64,000 nucleotides of DNA from DASVHS01 sp038244815 (GCA_038244815.1 JBBRTB010000009.1:1-64000), one strand, 5' to 3'; numbered from the stretch's first letter, positions 36,606 to 45,375 are shown. A program made the numbers and translations. The notes: a model not told the origin generated them from the sequence alone.

Positions 36606-37432
36606 GGGCGACTGTGTGGCGGCGCTTCCGGCGAGGAAAACTGGCCACGATCTCGGTCGCGTACGTGGTACTGATTACGCTCATGGCCATCGGCGCGCCG
36701 CTTCTTTCGCCGCGCTCGCCCGATGCTGTCGATCTGGCCGCCCGCCTGCAGCCTCCGGCCCCGGGCCATCCCCTGGGAACCGACAACGTCGGCCGCGACG
36801 TTCTGGCGCGCATGATCTACGGCTCGCGGGTTTCACTGCTCGTCGGCTTCTCGGCAACGGCGCTGGCGCTGCTCATGGGGTCGTTCCTCGGCGCAATCGC
36901 CGGGTACTACGGAGGTGCGGCCGACTGGATCGTGTCGCGCCTCATCGAGGTCGTCCTCTGCTTCCCGTTCCTCTTCCTCGTCCTGGGCATCGTGGCGCTG
37001 TTCAAGCCTTCGCTCTACACCGTCCTCATCGCCCTGGCGCTCACATCGTGGACGACGGAGGCGCGGTTCGTGCGCGCCGAGTTCCTGCGGATCCGGGAGC
37101 TGGAGTATTCGTTGGCGGCAAGGGCCAGCGGCGCCGGCGACTGGCGCATCATCTTCCGCCATCTGCTCCCGAACGCGCTGGCCCCGGTGATCGTGTCGGC
37201 GAGTTTCGGCGTGGCGTCGGCGATCCTCACGGAATCCGCGCTCTCGTTCCTCGGGTTCGGTGTGGCGCTGCCGACGGCATCGTGGGGCAGCATTCTGGCG
37301 GTAGCACACGACTACATCGAGTACGCATGGTGGCTCGTGGTCTTTCCCGGGGTGGCCATCTTCCTCACCGTGGCCGCGTTCAATCTGATCGGAGACCGGC
37401 TGCGCGATGTGATGGACCCGAAGGAGGCCTAG
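36602..37432 (+). CDS. dppC: Peptide ABC transporter permease (DppC type)
   Basis: 276 aa. GTG 36602 overlaps the dppB stop (GTGA). Hallmarks are HPLGTDNVGRDVLARMIYGSRVSL and the EAA loop LEYSLAARASGAGDWRIIFRHLLPNALAP, then FLGFGVALPTASWGSIL. With DppB it forms the peptide channel; the ATPases encoded at 23953-26261 are the probable motor, although separated by seven genes. A weak GTAGC/GCTAC hairpin with a short T-run (37450-37467) may end the operon. Confidence 0.93.
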   Translation: MRATVWRRFRRGKLATISVAYVVLITLMAIGAPLLSPRSPDAVDLAARLQPPAPGHPLGTDNVGRDVLARMIYGSRVSLLVGFSATALALLMGSFLGAIAGYYGGAADWIVSRLIEVVLCFPFLFLVLGIVALFKPSLYTVLIALALTSWTTEARFVRAEFLRIRELEYSLAARASGAGDWRIIFRHLLPNALAPVIVSASFGVASAILTESALSFLGFGVALPTASWGSILAVAHDYIEYAWWLVVFPGVAIFLTVAAFNLIGDRLRDVMDPKEA

Positions 37433-37459
37433 CCCGCTAGGTCCGGCCAGTAGCCGCCG

Positions 37460-37945
37460 CTACCTTTTGGCGGAGAGGCGGGCACGCAGCGAGTCGAGCA
37501 CCGGCGCCGGTACGAGCCGCGAGATGTCGCCGCCGAGCCGGAATACTTCCTTGACCAGACGCGAGGAAACGTACGTGTATTCGACCGCGGGCAGCATGAA
37601 GATCGTCTCCACGTTCGCGCTGAGCTCGCGATTCATCAGCGCCATCTGCAGTTCGTACTCGTAGTCCGAGACCGCCCGGATGCCGCGCACGACGGCATGG
37701 GCGCCGACGCGATTCATGAAATCGACGAGGAGGCCGGAGAACGAGTGCACTTCCACGCCGGGAATGTCTTCGACACAGTGAGCGATGAGCTCCATGCGCT
37801 CGGCGACGGAGAACATCGGCGCCTTCCCCTCATTCTCGAGCACGGCCACGAGGATCCGGTCGAACAGACGCGTCCCGCGTCGGATGATGTCGAGATGACC
37901 GTTGGTCAGCGGGTCGAACGAGCCGGGATAGACGGCGGTGTGCAC
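37460..37945 (-). CDS. coaD: Phosphopantetheine adenylyltransferase
   Basis: 161 aa. Transfers AMP from ATP to 4'-phosphopantetheine in coenzyme A synthesis. GTG 37945 is chosen over ATG 37963 because it gives the family-standard start before AVYPGSFDPLTNGH and has TACCAT 6 nt upstream; neither has an SD. The nucleotidyltransferase motif is NGHLDII (T/HxGH type) and the second signature VVRGIRAVSDYEYELQMALMN is complete. Converges on dppC. Confidence 0.95.
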   Translation of the reverse strand: MHTAVYPGSFDPLTNGHLDIIRRGTRLFDRILVAVLENEGKAPMFSVAERMELIAHCVEDIPGVEVHSFSGLLVDFMNRVGAHAVVRGIRAVSDYEYELQMALMNRELSANVETIFMLPAVEYTYVSSRLVKEVFRLGGDISRLVPAPVLDSLRARLSAKR

Positions 37946-37951
37946 GGCCAA

Positions 37952-37957
37952 ATGGTA
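37952..37957 (-). promoter_or_regulatory. Candidate leaderless -10 box (TACCAT) of coaD
   Basis: TACCAT-N6-GTG, the same arrangement as at hprK. The position decides between the two possible coaD starts. Confidence 0.35.
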
Positions 37958-38022
37958 CGTCATCCGGCGTGCCTGGGCGGATAGACCGTGGCGCGTCTGT
38001 GGCCCGGGTGGTAGTCAACCTA

Positions 38023-38051
38023 TTGACGATGCCGCCGGACCGTCGTACGAT
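38023..38051 (+). promoter_or_regulatory. Sigma-70 promoter of the TPR-like gene
   Basis: TTGACG (38023-38028), 17-nt spacer, TACGAT (38046-38051). Start of transcription about 38058, leader about 35 nt, containing the ribosome-binding site GGAGGG. Confidence 0.75.
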
Positions 38052-38092
38052 AGAGTTCACATCGCGTACACCGTAATGGGAGGGTGGGAAGA

Positions 38093-38479
38093 ATGCGGCC
38101 GCAACTGCAGGTGAAGCGCTCCGGTTCTCAGCAGAAAAATCGCCTCATCGATACGTTGCTCACGTACCTGCCCGGCGCATGGATCGATCCCCGCCGCGCC
38201 GAGCTGATCGCGCTGTACCGCCTCCGCTACAAAATGGCCATGGAGGAGGGGAAGTACGACACGGCTCTGATCTTCCTCAACAAGATCATCGAGCTCGATC
38301 CCGGAAATGTCGATGCCAAGCTCTGCAAGGGCGAGGTCTATCACCGCTGTCTCCGGGACTACTCGCAAGCCATCAGCCAGTACAACACGGTGATCCGTCT
38401 GACCTCCAACCGCAACGACGAACCGAGCCGCGAAAAAGCGCAGGCGGCGATGTCGGAGATCATGGAGATGCTCTCCTAG
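38093..38479 (+). CDS. Small TPR-like protein
   Basis: 128 aa from ATG 38093 (GGAGGG about 8 nt upstream; the GTG at 38084 is inside that site). Residues about 40-110 form helical hairpins with TPR spacing (KMAMEEGKYDTALIFLNKIIELDPGN, then AKLCKGEVYHRCLRDYSQAISQYNTVIRL). The N-terminus is basic. It is probably a protein-protein adaptor in the cytoplasm; partners unknown. It has its own promoter and converges on the polyprenyl synthase gene. Confidence 0.7.
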   Translation: MRPQLQVKRSGSQQKNRLIDTLLTYLPGAWIDPRRAELIALYRLRYKMAMEEGKYDTALIFLNKIIELDPGNVDAKLCKGEVYHRCLRDYSQAISQYNTVIRLTSNRNDEPSREKAQAAMSEIMEMLS

Positions 38480-38510
38480 AGCGCGGGGCTCACTCTTCAG
38501 TGGGCGAGTT

Positions 38511-39545
38511 TCACCGGTCGCGTTCCAGAACGAAATCGAGCGCCAGGTCGAGGGTTTCGCGCGAAGGCGATTGTGGAAAGGGATCGAGTGCCGTCCGCGC
38601 GCGCTGCGCGTAGTCGCGGGCAATGGCTCTGGCCTCGTCGAGCGCGTCGTACTTGTGCACGATGTCGATGATCTCGCGGGGATCCATCCCGTCGAACGAC
38701 TTTGTCGCGGCCACCTGTTCGATGGTGGCCCGCTCCTTCTCGGTCGCGCGTGGCATCGTGATGATGAGCGGGAGGGTCAGCTTGCCCTCCTTGAGGTCGG
38801 AGAGTGCCGGCTTGCCCAGCACCTCGGTGCTCGACGTGAAGTCGAGGAGATCGTCGATGACCTGGAAGCAGATCCCCAGGTTCTTGCCGTAGTTGAACAG
38901 GGCCGAAGCCGAGCTGTCCGGCAGATCGACGAGATAGCCGGGAATGCGGCAGCAGGCGCCGAACAGCGCTGCCGTCTTGCGGCTGACGATCTCGAAGTAG
39001 TCGTCGAGTGAGAGGTCGGCCCGTCCGTTCTGTTCGAGCGCCAGGATCTCTCCCTCGATCATGCGGATGGTCACGTTCGAAAGGAGGCGCAGGATGTCGA
39101 GGTTTCCTTCGCCGAGGGCCATGCTCATCGAGTGCATGAAGATGTAGTCGCCGACCAGGACCGTGAGTTGATTGCCCCAGCGGTAGTTGATCGACGTACG
39201 CCCGCGACGGATGGCGGCCTCGTCGATGATGTCGTCGTGGACGAGCGTGGCCGTGTGGATGAACTCGACGACGGCACCGTAAATCACGTCGCGATGCCCT
39301 TCGTAGCGCAGCATCTTCGAGACCAGCAGGAGCAGGGCCGGGCGCAGACGCTTCCCGCCGCCACCGAGGATGTGATCGCCGACGTCGGAGATGGTGGTGA
39401 TCGAGCTCTGGAAGTTACGGCGCAGCTCTTCGTCGACCAGATGCAGCTTCGGCGCGATCGGCTCGATGAGCCGCTCGGCGCGGGAAAACTGCTCCTGAAG
39501 GGTGTCGGTCACGGCGTGAAGAATAAACGATCGCAGACTCGGCAC
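38511..39545 (-). CDS. ispB: Polyprenyl diphosphate synthase (octaprenyl/heptaprenyl type)
   Basis: 344 aa trans-prenyltransferase that elongates the quinone side chain. The first Asp-rich motif is LVHDDIIDEAAIRRG (DDxxD) and the second QVIDDLLDFTS; GGGKRLRPALLLL and YRWGNQLTVLVGDYIF are also conserved. GTG 39545 begins directly after the yajQ stop; a second GTG at 39512 is an equally plausible start and gives a length closer to the family norm. Gene order with YajQ and LolA is compact. Confidence 0.92.
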   Translation of the reverse strand: MPSLRSFILHAVTDTLQEQFSRAERLIEPIAPKLHLVDEELRRNFQSSITTISDVGDHILGGGGKRLRPALLLLVSKMLRYEGHRDVIYGAVVEFIHTATLVHDDIIDEAAIRRGRTSINYRWGNQLTVLVGDYIFMHSMSMALGEGNLDILRLLSNVTIRMIEGEILALEQNGRADLSLDDYFEIVSRKTAALFGACCRIPGYLVDLPDSSASALFNYGKNLGICFQVIDDLLDFTSSTEVLGKPALSDLKEGKLTLPLIITMPRATEKERATIEQVAATKSFDGMDPREIIDIVHKYDALDEARAIARDYAQRARTALDPFPQSPSRETLDLALDFVLERDR

Positions 39546-40040
39546 TCAACCGCGATAGTTCGTGAACTGCAGAGGGATCCCGAAGTCGTGCTCTTTGATG
39601 GTGGCGATGGCCCGCTGCAGGTCGTCCTTGCTCCTCCCGACCACGCGCACCTGATCGCCCTGAATGGAAGCCTGCACCTTGAGTTTGGCGTCCTTGATGG
39701 CCTTCACGATGGATTTCGCTTTCTCGCTCTCGATGCCTTTCACGATCTTGGCCTTCTGCCGAACCGTGCCGAGGGCGGCATCCTCGAGCTTCCCGTAGTC
39801 GAGCGCCTGGAGCGAGACGTGGCGCTTGACCAGCTTGCCCTCGACGATGTCCTTGAGGCTCTTGAGCTTGGTCTCGTCATCGCTGACCAGGATCAGCTCG
39901 TCCTTCCCCAGCTCGATCTCGCTCTTGCTGCCCTTGAAATCGAATCGCTGGGCCAGCTCCTTCTGGGCCTGCTGGATGGCGTTGGCCACTTCCTGCATGT
40001 TCGTCTCTGAGACGACGTCGAATGAAAAATCCTGCGGCAT
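39546..40040 (-). CDS. yajQ: YajQ-family nucleotide-binding protein
   Basis: 164 aa, the usual length. MPQDFSFDVVSETNMQEVANAIQQA and AQRFDFKGSKSEIEL are the family start; KIVKGIESEKAKSIVKAIKDAKLKVQASIQGDQVRVVGRSKDDLQ is the conserved second half. In Xanthomonas, YajQ relatives bind cyclic di-GMP and control gene expression, so a signalling role is likely. AGGAG lies just upstream of the ATG. Lies 3 nt after the LolA-like gene. Confidence 0.95.
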   Translation of the reverse strand: MPQDFSFDVVSETNMQEVANAIQQAQKELAQRFDFKGSKSEIELGKDELILVSDDETKLKSLKDIVEGKLVKRHVSLQALDYGKLEDAALGTVRQKAKIVKGIESEKAKSIVKAIKDAKLKVQASIQGDQVRVVGRSKDDLQRAIATIKEHDFGIPLQFTNYRG

Positions 40041-40043
40041 GCC

Positions 40044-40655
40044 TTACTCCTGGCCGCCGCTCACAACCTGCACGCCGGGCGGCACGGTAAAGGTGAAGGT
40101 GTCCGAAGACACTCGGGCGGGATGATATCCGGAGAAGCGGAAGATGGTGTGATTCCCGTCGCGATCGGTGTACTCGATGGAGTCGATGAGATGGGATGAG
40201 CCGTTACTGGCGATGTTCACGGTGCGGACCAGTCCCCCGGCCTGTCGGGGCTGAAGCACGGTCACAACCGTGGAACCGCGGCGCTGCTCGCTGAGCGTAA
40301 AGGCGCGGTCGCGAGCGGCCGGATCGCCGACGATCAGGAAGGGGAGATCGCGCTTCTGCCTGTCGTCCAGATCGGCCACGGTGACCTGTTTGTCCGCGGG
40401 GACGTAGAACCACGACCGCGATCCGTTGAACACGAATGTCTTCGGCTCGGGACGCGAATAGGTCCAGCGCATGGCCGGCAGCGTTCCGAAGATCACGGAA
40501 CCGCCTTCGACCTGTGCGGATCGGAATCCTTTGGGAGTAAAACTGTGAGTGAACTGCGCTTCCATGCCCGCGACGGCCGCCGCGGCGCGGTCGATTTCCG
40601 CGGCCCCGCCCAGCGCCGGTACGCACACCAGCAACAGCATCAGGAGTCGTTTCAA
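40044..40655 (-). CDS. lolA: LolA-like periplasmic lipoprotein carrier
   Basis: 203 aa. TTG 40655 is the start, with AGGGGA 5 nt upstream. A short signal peptide (LLMLLLVCVPALGGAAE) leads into a LolA fold: GSVIFGTLPAMRWTYSRPEPKTFVFNGSRSWFYVPADKQVTV, the incomplete beta-barrel that holds lipoproteins during transit to the outer membrane. It follows the DUF6982-like gene by 18 nt. Confidence 0.82.
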   Translation of the reverse strand: MKRLLMLLLVCVPALGGAAEIDRAAAAVAGMEAQFTHSFTPKGFRSAQVEGGSVIFGTLPAMRWTYSRPEPKTFVFNGSRSWFYVPADKQVTVADLDDRQKRDLPFLIVGDPAARDRAFTLSEQRRGSTVVTVLQPRQAGGLVRTVNIASNGSSHLIDSIEYTDRDGNHTIFRFSGYHPARVSSDTFTFTVPPGVQVVSGGQE

Positions 40656-40673
40656 GAATTCCCCTTCGCGCGA

Positions 40674-41039
40674 TCAGAGTCGCTCGACTTCAATCGAGAT
40701 AATCGCCGAGTTCACAACAAAGACGCGGTCGTTTTTGCTCCGGTCCAGGGGAAAGAGGAAAAAACCATTGCGCTCCGGATTGTAGTGGGCGATCCCGCGG
40801 ATGACCTCGCCATCGCTGAACTCCACCGCGATCGTGCTTCCCTCGGCTTTCTCCGGCACCCCCTCGCCAAGGTGCGGAAAGAAGACGGCCTTCAGCTCCG
40901 CGTAGGGGATTTCGCCGCTCGATCCGTCCTCGTGTTTGACGGAGAACACTTCGCGCGACGGGTCGATGGGAGCGAGGTCCACGCGCTCGGTTCGCCCGTC
41001 GCGATAACGCAACACCGCTTTTGAAAGGTCCGCGTTCAT
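40674..41039 (-). CDS. Conserved small protein, DUF6982-like
   Basis: 121 aa. An N-terminal beta unit (KAVLRYRDGRTERVDLAPI) precedes YAELKAVFFPHLGEG and a second unit (VEFSDGEVIRGIAHYNPERNGFFLFPLDRSKNDRVFVV). This two-part arrangement recurs in Acidobacterial proteins described as DUF6982; the match is by memory of the pattern, not a search. The start overlaps the kdsD stop by one base. The role is unknown. Confidence 0.6.
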   Translation of the reverse strand: MNADLSKAVLRYRDGRTERVDLAPIDPSREVFSVKHEDGSSGEIPYAELKAVFFPHLGEGVPEKAEGSTIAVEFSDGEVIRGIAHYNPERNGFFLFPLDRSKNDRVFVVNSAIISIEVERL

Positions 41040-42043
41040 CAGAAGAGTTCGAGGCCCCAGAGATCGTGGAGGTGAATGATACCTTGCACCTGCCGCTCGC
41101 CGTCGACGATGAACAACGATGTGATCTTGCGCTGCTCCATGATCTGTAGCGCGGCCGATGCCAGCTCGTCGCCGGCGATCGTCACCGGTTTCCCCTTGAT
41201 CGACTCCGCCGCGGTCTTGCGCAGGACCTGCTCATCCTGCTGCAGGAGCCGGCGAAGATCGCCATCAGAGATGACGCCCTCCAGCCGGCCGCGGTCGTCC
41301 AGGACGGCGGTGATGCCGAATCCTTTCTTCGACATCTCGTAGATGACGTCGTGCATCGACGCTGTTCCCTTGACGACCGGGATGTCCGGGCCGGCGTGCA
41401 TGAGGTCGCGCACGCGCAGGAACCGCTTGCCGAGCTTTCCGCCGGGATGGAGAAAGGCGAAGTCTTCCTCCTTGAACCCCTTGCGCAGAAGAAGGGCCAT
41501 GGCCAGGGCGTCTCCAAGCGCGAGCGTCGCCGTCGTCGACGCGGTGGGCGCCAGGCCGAGGGGACACGCTTCCTTCGAGATCGCGGCGGAGAGGTGATAG
41601 TCGGCGCCCTTGGCCAGGGTCGACGCAGCGTTGCCGGTCATGGCCACGATCTCCGCCCCGATCCTCTTGATGCTCGGGAGCAGCCTGACCAGCTCCTCGG
41701 TCTCCCCGGAGTTCGAGATGGCCACGACGACATCGCCGCGCACGATCATGCCCAGGTCGCCGTGAATGGCCTCGGCCGGATGGAGGAAAAACGATGGAGT
41801 CCCCGTCGACGCCAGGGTGGCGCTGACTTTCTTGCAGATGATGCCGGACTTGCCGAGCCCCATCGTGACGACGCGGCCGGACGAGGCGTTGATGGCTTCG
41901 ACCACATCGACAAACGTGTCGTCGAGATGATGGATGAGGCCGAGGATCGCCGCGGCCTCGACCTCGAGCACACGCTTGGCCTCGGCGATGGCGGGATGCT
42001 CGTTCACCGGGGCAGGCGAAGCGGACTTACTGCTCTTTGTCAT
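41039..42043 (-). CDS. kdsD: Arabinose-5-phosphate isomerase (KdsD/KpsF type)
   Basis: 334 aa. Converts ribulose-5-phosphate to arabinose-5-phosphate for the Kdo part of LPS. The SIS domain (residues about 35-185) holds GLGKSGIICKKVSATLASTGTPSFFLHPAEAIHGDLGM and ISNSGETEELVRLLPSIK. Two CBS domains follow (about 200-330: VRDLMHAGPDIPVVKGTASMHDVIYEM, then SDGDLRRLL). No SD precedes ATG 42043; TACCAT is 9 nt upstream. Confidence 0.95.
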   Translation of the reverse strand: MTKSSKSASPAPVNEHPAIAEAKRVLEVEAAAILGLIHHLDDTFVDVVEAINASSGRVVTMGLGKSGIICKKVSATLASTGTPSFFLHPAEAIHGDLGMIVRGDVVVAISNSGETEELVRLLPSIKRIGAEIVAMTGNAASTLAKGADYHLSAAISKEACPLGLAPTASTTATLALGDALAMALLLRKGFKEEDFAFLHPGGKLGKRFLRVRDLMHAGPDIPVVKGTASMHDVIYEMSKKGFGITAVLDDRGRLEGVISDGDLRRLLQQDEQVLRKTAAESIKGKPVTIAGDELASAALQIMEQRKITSLFIVDGERQVQGIIHLHDLWGLELF

Positions 42044-42052
42044 CGGACGCGG

Positions 42053-42058
42053 ATGGTA
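42053..42058 (-). promoter_or_regulatory. Candidate leaderless -10 box (TACCAT) of kdsD
   Basis: TACCAT-N9-ATG, with no SD before the start codon and no clear -35. Confidence 0.35.
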
Positions 42059-42097
42059 TCAGAGGCGGCTCTCTCTCACGGGTCGCCACGGCCCGTC

Positions 42098-42212
42098 GTC
42101 ATTCCGAGCCGCGAAGACGGCGAGGAATCTGGGAGGGGGACCACAACCGCCACCCAGATTCCTCGCGCTCTTCGGCGCTCGGAATGACTCCGAGCCGCGA
42201 AGACGGCGGATG
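42098..42212. repeat. Palindromic GTCATTCCGAGC repeat, two inverted copies plus a partial third
   Basis: Copy 1 (42098-42133) starts GTCATTCCGAGC and ends GAGGAATCTGGG; copy 2 (42153-42188) is its near-perfect inverse, separated by 19 nt, so the pair can form a long hairpin. A partial copy in the first orientation follows (42189-42212). The core resembles a short repeat widely seen in Acidobacterial and other genomes. It fills the kdsD-PanE gap. Confidence 0.8.
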
Positions 42213-42217
42213 CGGCA

Positions 42218-43165
42218 TCACGGCCGGACCGCTCCACGTGCAACCTGCTCCTGGGGAAGCAGCGACTCGAACGCGGTCTCGAGCATGGGCAGGGCCACGC
42301 CGCTCTGGCGACCGAGGCGCACGGCGGCACCGAGCTGGGCATCGAGCTCGCTCGGTCTTCCACTCATGACGTCGCGCTGCAGCGAGGAAGTGGCGTCCTC
42401 GGGCAGTCCGTCATAGCGTTGCATGACCTTCGCCACGATGTCGCCGTCGAGATGAACGCCGCGCGCGCTCGCCAACGCCGCGACTTCCCGAATCATCACC
42501 TCGGCCATCCGCCGCGTCTCGGGCATCGTCCGCCACACGCCTACGGGCACGCGTGTGACCGCGCCCACACCGCTCATCGGCGCGATGAACACGAACTTCG
42601 ACCACATCGACTTGTGGATGTCGTCGGCGATGTCGGCGGTGATTCCTGCCGCGCGCAGCGCGTCACGCAGCCGCTCCGCGCGCGGTGTCACGCGGTTGTC
42701 GAGCTCGCCGAACGTGATGAACGGCTGCGCGCCGGCGTGCCGGATGACGCCGGGCTCGAGGACGAAGCTGACGATCGCGCACAGCCCGCCGGCGACATTG
42801 CGCTCGTCGAGAACGGACGCGAGCTGCTCCGGCGCGTCGATCCCGTTCTCCAGCGGCACGACCAGGGTGTCCTCGCCGACGATGGGTTTGATCTGTTCCG
42901 CTGCCTCACGGAGCTGCCACGCCTTTACCGTCATGAGAACCGCGTCCACCGGCGCGGAAGGGTGATCCGTCGCCTTCACCGGCTCGACGGCGAAGTCGCC
43001 GTTGATGCTCAGCACGCGAATGCCTTGTGCCCGGAGGGCCTCCAGCGTCCGGCCGCGCACGACGAACGTCGTATCGGCTCCGCCGGCCACGAGCTTGGCC
43101 CCGAAGTAACCACCGACGCCGCCGGCACCGACGACGGCGATGGTGAATCGGTCCTGGGACGCCAT
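42218..43165 (-). CDS. panE: 2-dehydropantoate 2-reductase-like protein
   Basis: 315 aa from ATG 43165 (MASQDRFTIAVVGAGGVGGYFG), overlapping the DinB stop by one base; the longer frame is antisense to nothing useful and lacks an SD. The NADP-binding motif is GAGGVGG (about 14-20). The C-terminal catalytic half keeps the Lys in SMWSKFVFIAPMSGVGAVT and the PSELDAQLGAAVRLGRQSGV motif of the ApbA/PanE family. It probably reduces ketopantoate for coenzyme A synthesis, though a related 2-oxoacid reductase is possible. Confidence 0.85.
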   Translation of the reverse strand: MASQDRFTIAVVGAGGVGGYFGAKLVAGGADTTFVVRGRTLEALRAQGIRVLSINGDFAVEPVKATDHPSAPVDAVLMTVKAWQLREAAEQIKPIVGEDTLVVPLENGIDAPEQLASVLDERNVAGGLCAIVSFVLEPGVIRHAGAQPFITFGELDNRVTPRAERLRDALRAAGITADIADDIHKSMWSKFVFIAPMSGVGAVTRVPVGVWRTMPETRRMAEVMIREVAALASARGVHLDGDIVAKVMQRYDGLPEDATSSLQRDVMSGRPSELDAQLGAAVRLGRQSGVALPMLETAFESLLPQEQVARGAVRP

Positions 43166-43689
43166 CACGCCTTCTTCCATGCGCCGAGGTTCCTGTGCGT
43201 GTTGATCCAAAGGTCGTCGAGCCCTTCGCCGCGGAACGACTTGGTGACCCACAGGATCTGGCCGGTGTGTGTGGCAACGTGGAGGGCGATGTTCAGCACG
43301 TCCTCGACGACGAACCGGTTCATCTTCGGCTCCGGCGATTCTTCGGCGAGCCGCTCGACGGTGATCGCGGCCAGAGTCTCTTCGCCCATCCGCACCATCT
43401 CGTCGAAACGCGCTCGCAGCTCCTCCTTGGGGATGCGGCGCCGCTCCGCGAACTCGGCGGGACGGTCGCGCCTGAAGTCGAGCGAGCCGAGGTTGTGGTT
43501 GAGGTAATGATTGAGGGAGCCGGTCAGGTGCAGAACGAGATTGCCGACCGAGTTCGACTGCTCGTTCGGTCGCGACCAGATCTCGTCATCGGAGAGCTGA
43601 TCGAGACATTCGCGGATCTGGGCCGGGAACACGCGCGTGATACGGTTTCGCAGAGTATCGAGGACGACCGCAGCGGTTGAGTCGCTCAT
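43165..43689 (-). CDS. DinB-family (DUF1572-like) protein
   Basis: 174 aa four-helix protein. Candidate metal-binding histidines appear in VLHLTGSLNHYLNHNLG and in IALHVATHTGQILWV (HxxxH), the arrangement of DinB/bacillithiol-transferase relatives. The activity is unknown. No SD precedes ATG 43689, but TAAACT lies 9 nt upstream. Coupled to the PanE-like gene and divergent from pckA. Confidence 0.78.
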   Translation of the reverse strand: MSDSTAAVVLDTLRNRITRVFPAQIRECLDQLSDDEIWSRPNEQSNSVGNLVLHLTGSLNHYLNHNLGSLDFRRDRPAEFAERRRIPKEELRARFDEMVRMGEETLAAITVERLAEESPEPKMNRFVVEDVLNIALHVATHTGQILWVTKSFRGEGLDDLWINTHRNLGAWKKA

Positions 43690-43698
43690 GAGGCCGAT

Positions 43699-43704
43699 AG
43701 TTTA
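43699..43704 (-). promoter_or_regulatory. Candidate leaderless -10 box (TAAACT) of the DinB-like gene
   Basis: TAAACT-N9-ATG on the minus strand, no SD and no clear -35. Confidence 0.35.
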
Positions 43705-43767
43705 GAATTGATGGCCTCCGGCTTGCTGCGTCTTCTGCGACGATCATTCTGACGAAAGAGGACCTTC

Positions 43768-45375
43768 ATGAGCGAAACGCCTGTCACGAATGCGGTTCCG
43801 CCCATCGCCCCCGCGGCGCGCAGCGGCGGAGCGCAGTCGAAATCCCTGCCGGTTGAGCCAAAGTCGGCCGTATGGAACCCGGCACCGCGGGATCTGCGCC
43901 AGTTCGCGGCAAAGATGCCGAACGCGCGCGAGACTGAGTTCGGAAACCTGAATGTGGCGACGCGTGTGGTCTCGCGCTCGAAACTCTCGACGTTCATCGC
44001 CACCGACCGGCCCGAGGAACATTCGGACCAGAGCATCACGCGAGCGGAGTACGACCGCGTGGCCAGACTGCAGAACGACTACATCCGGACGCGCGACATG
44101 CTCGTCGTCGAGGGCTACATCGGCAACGATCCCGACTTCCGGGTGCCCACGCGGCTGATCATCGAGAAGGCCAATGCCAACATCGCCGCCATGCAGTCGA
44201 TCCTCTACTATCCGGCCACCGAAGAGGAGCTGGCTCACTTCGAGCCGAAGCTCACGGTCATCTACACACCGAACCTCGAGGCGGAGGGCTATCGCGAGAA
44301 GCGGTTGATCGCCGTCGACCTGGAGGGCTTCACCACGCGCGTTTTCAACTCCGACTATTTCGGCGAGTCGAAAAAGGGCGGACTGCGCATGTGGAACAAG
44401 CTGGTGTACGAGCGAGGCGGGCTGGCTCTTCATGCCGGCTGCAAAGTGATTCCGGTGGGCGGGCGGAATCGCGTCGGACTGATCGTCGGTCTGTCCGGAA
44501 CCGGCAAGACCACCACCACGTTCACGAAGCAGAATAATTCTTCACCGGTGCAGGACGACTTCTGCGCGCTCATGCCTGGAGGCAAGGTCTACGCGACCGA
44601 GAACGGTTGCTTCGCCAAGACGTTCGGCCTCGACCCGGACGACGAACCGACCATTTATCACGCCTGTGCCTCGGAGCATGCCTACCTCGAGAACGTCTCG
44701 CAGAACGACGCCGGCAAGGTCGACTACTTCGACACGTCGTACACGCAGAACGGTCGCGCGGTCATTCGCATGCAGGACATCGCCGGGGCCGCCGACGCGC
44801 GCGAGGTCAAGAAAGTCGATTTCCTGCTCATCCTCAACCGCAACGAGAACATCATCCCGGCGGTGGCGAAGCTCGAGGGCCCGCTGGCGGCCGCGTATTT
44901 CATGCTCGGCGAAACCAAGGGCACCAGCGCGGGCGGCGCGGCCGAGGCCGGCAAGTCGTTGCGCGTTCCCGGAACGAATCCCTTTTTTCCGCTGCTGCAC
45001 GCCTATCAGGGCAATCGCATGCTCGAGCTGATGAAGAGCAGCCCGATGGACGTCTATCTCATGAATACGGGCCGCATCGGTGGCGACGACAAGGACGATC
45101 GCTCGAAGAAGGTACGCATCCAGCAGTCGTCGGCGGTCGTGAAGGGCATTGCGGAAGGCTCCATCCGGTGGGAGAAGGATCCCGATTTCGGGTATCTCGT
45201 CGCCACCGAGGTGCCCGGGATCGATGACGCCGACTACCTGCAGCCCAGGAAGATGTACGAGCGGCAGGGGAGGAGCGACGAGTACAAACAACTCGTGGCG
45301 AAATACAACAACGATCGCCGGGAGTACCTGCGCAAGTGGAAGGGGCTGTCCGACGAGATCGTGGCCGCTATCTGA
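43768..45375 (+). CDS. pckA: Phosphoenolpyruvate carboxykinase (ATP type)
   Basis: 535 aa. Converts oxaloacetate to phosphoenolpyruvate at the head of gluconeogenesis. The P-loop is VGLSGTGKTTTT (about 240-250). The kinase-2 region is PVQDDFCALMPGGKVYATENGCFAKTFGL, and VIPVGGRNRVGLIVG precedes the loop. These fit the ATP-dependent family, although the N-terminal 45 residues are a low-complexity extension. GAGG lies 6-7 nt before the ATG. Its stop merges into a short heptad repeat. Confidence 0.9.
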   Translation: MSETPVTNAVPPIAPAARSGGAQSKSLPVEPKSAVWNPAPRDLRQFAAKMPNARETEFGNLNVATRVVSRSKLSTFIATDRPEEHSDQSITRAEYDRVARLQNDYIRTRDMLVVEGYIGNDPDFRVPTRLIIEKANANIAAMQSILYYPATEEELAHFEPKLTVIYTPNLEAEGYREKRLIAVDLEGFTTRVFNSDYFGESKKGGLRMWNKLVYERGGLALHAGCKVIPVGGRNRVGLIVGLSGTGKTTTTFTKQNNSSPVQDDFCALMPGGKVYATENGCFAKTFGLDPDDEPTIYHACASEHAYLENVSQNDAGKVDYFDTSYTQNGRAVIRMQDIAGAADAREVKKVDFLLILNRNENIIPAVAKLEGPLAAAYFMLGETKGTSAGGAAEAGKSLRVPGTNPFFPLLHAYQGNRMLELMKSSPMDVYLMNTGRIGGDDKDDRSKKVRIQQSSAVVKGIAEGSIRWEKDPDFGYLVATEVPGIDDADYLQPRKMYERQGRSDEYKQLVAKYNNDRREYLRKWKGLSDEIVAAI

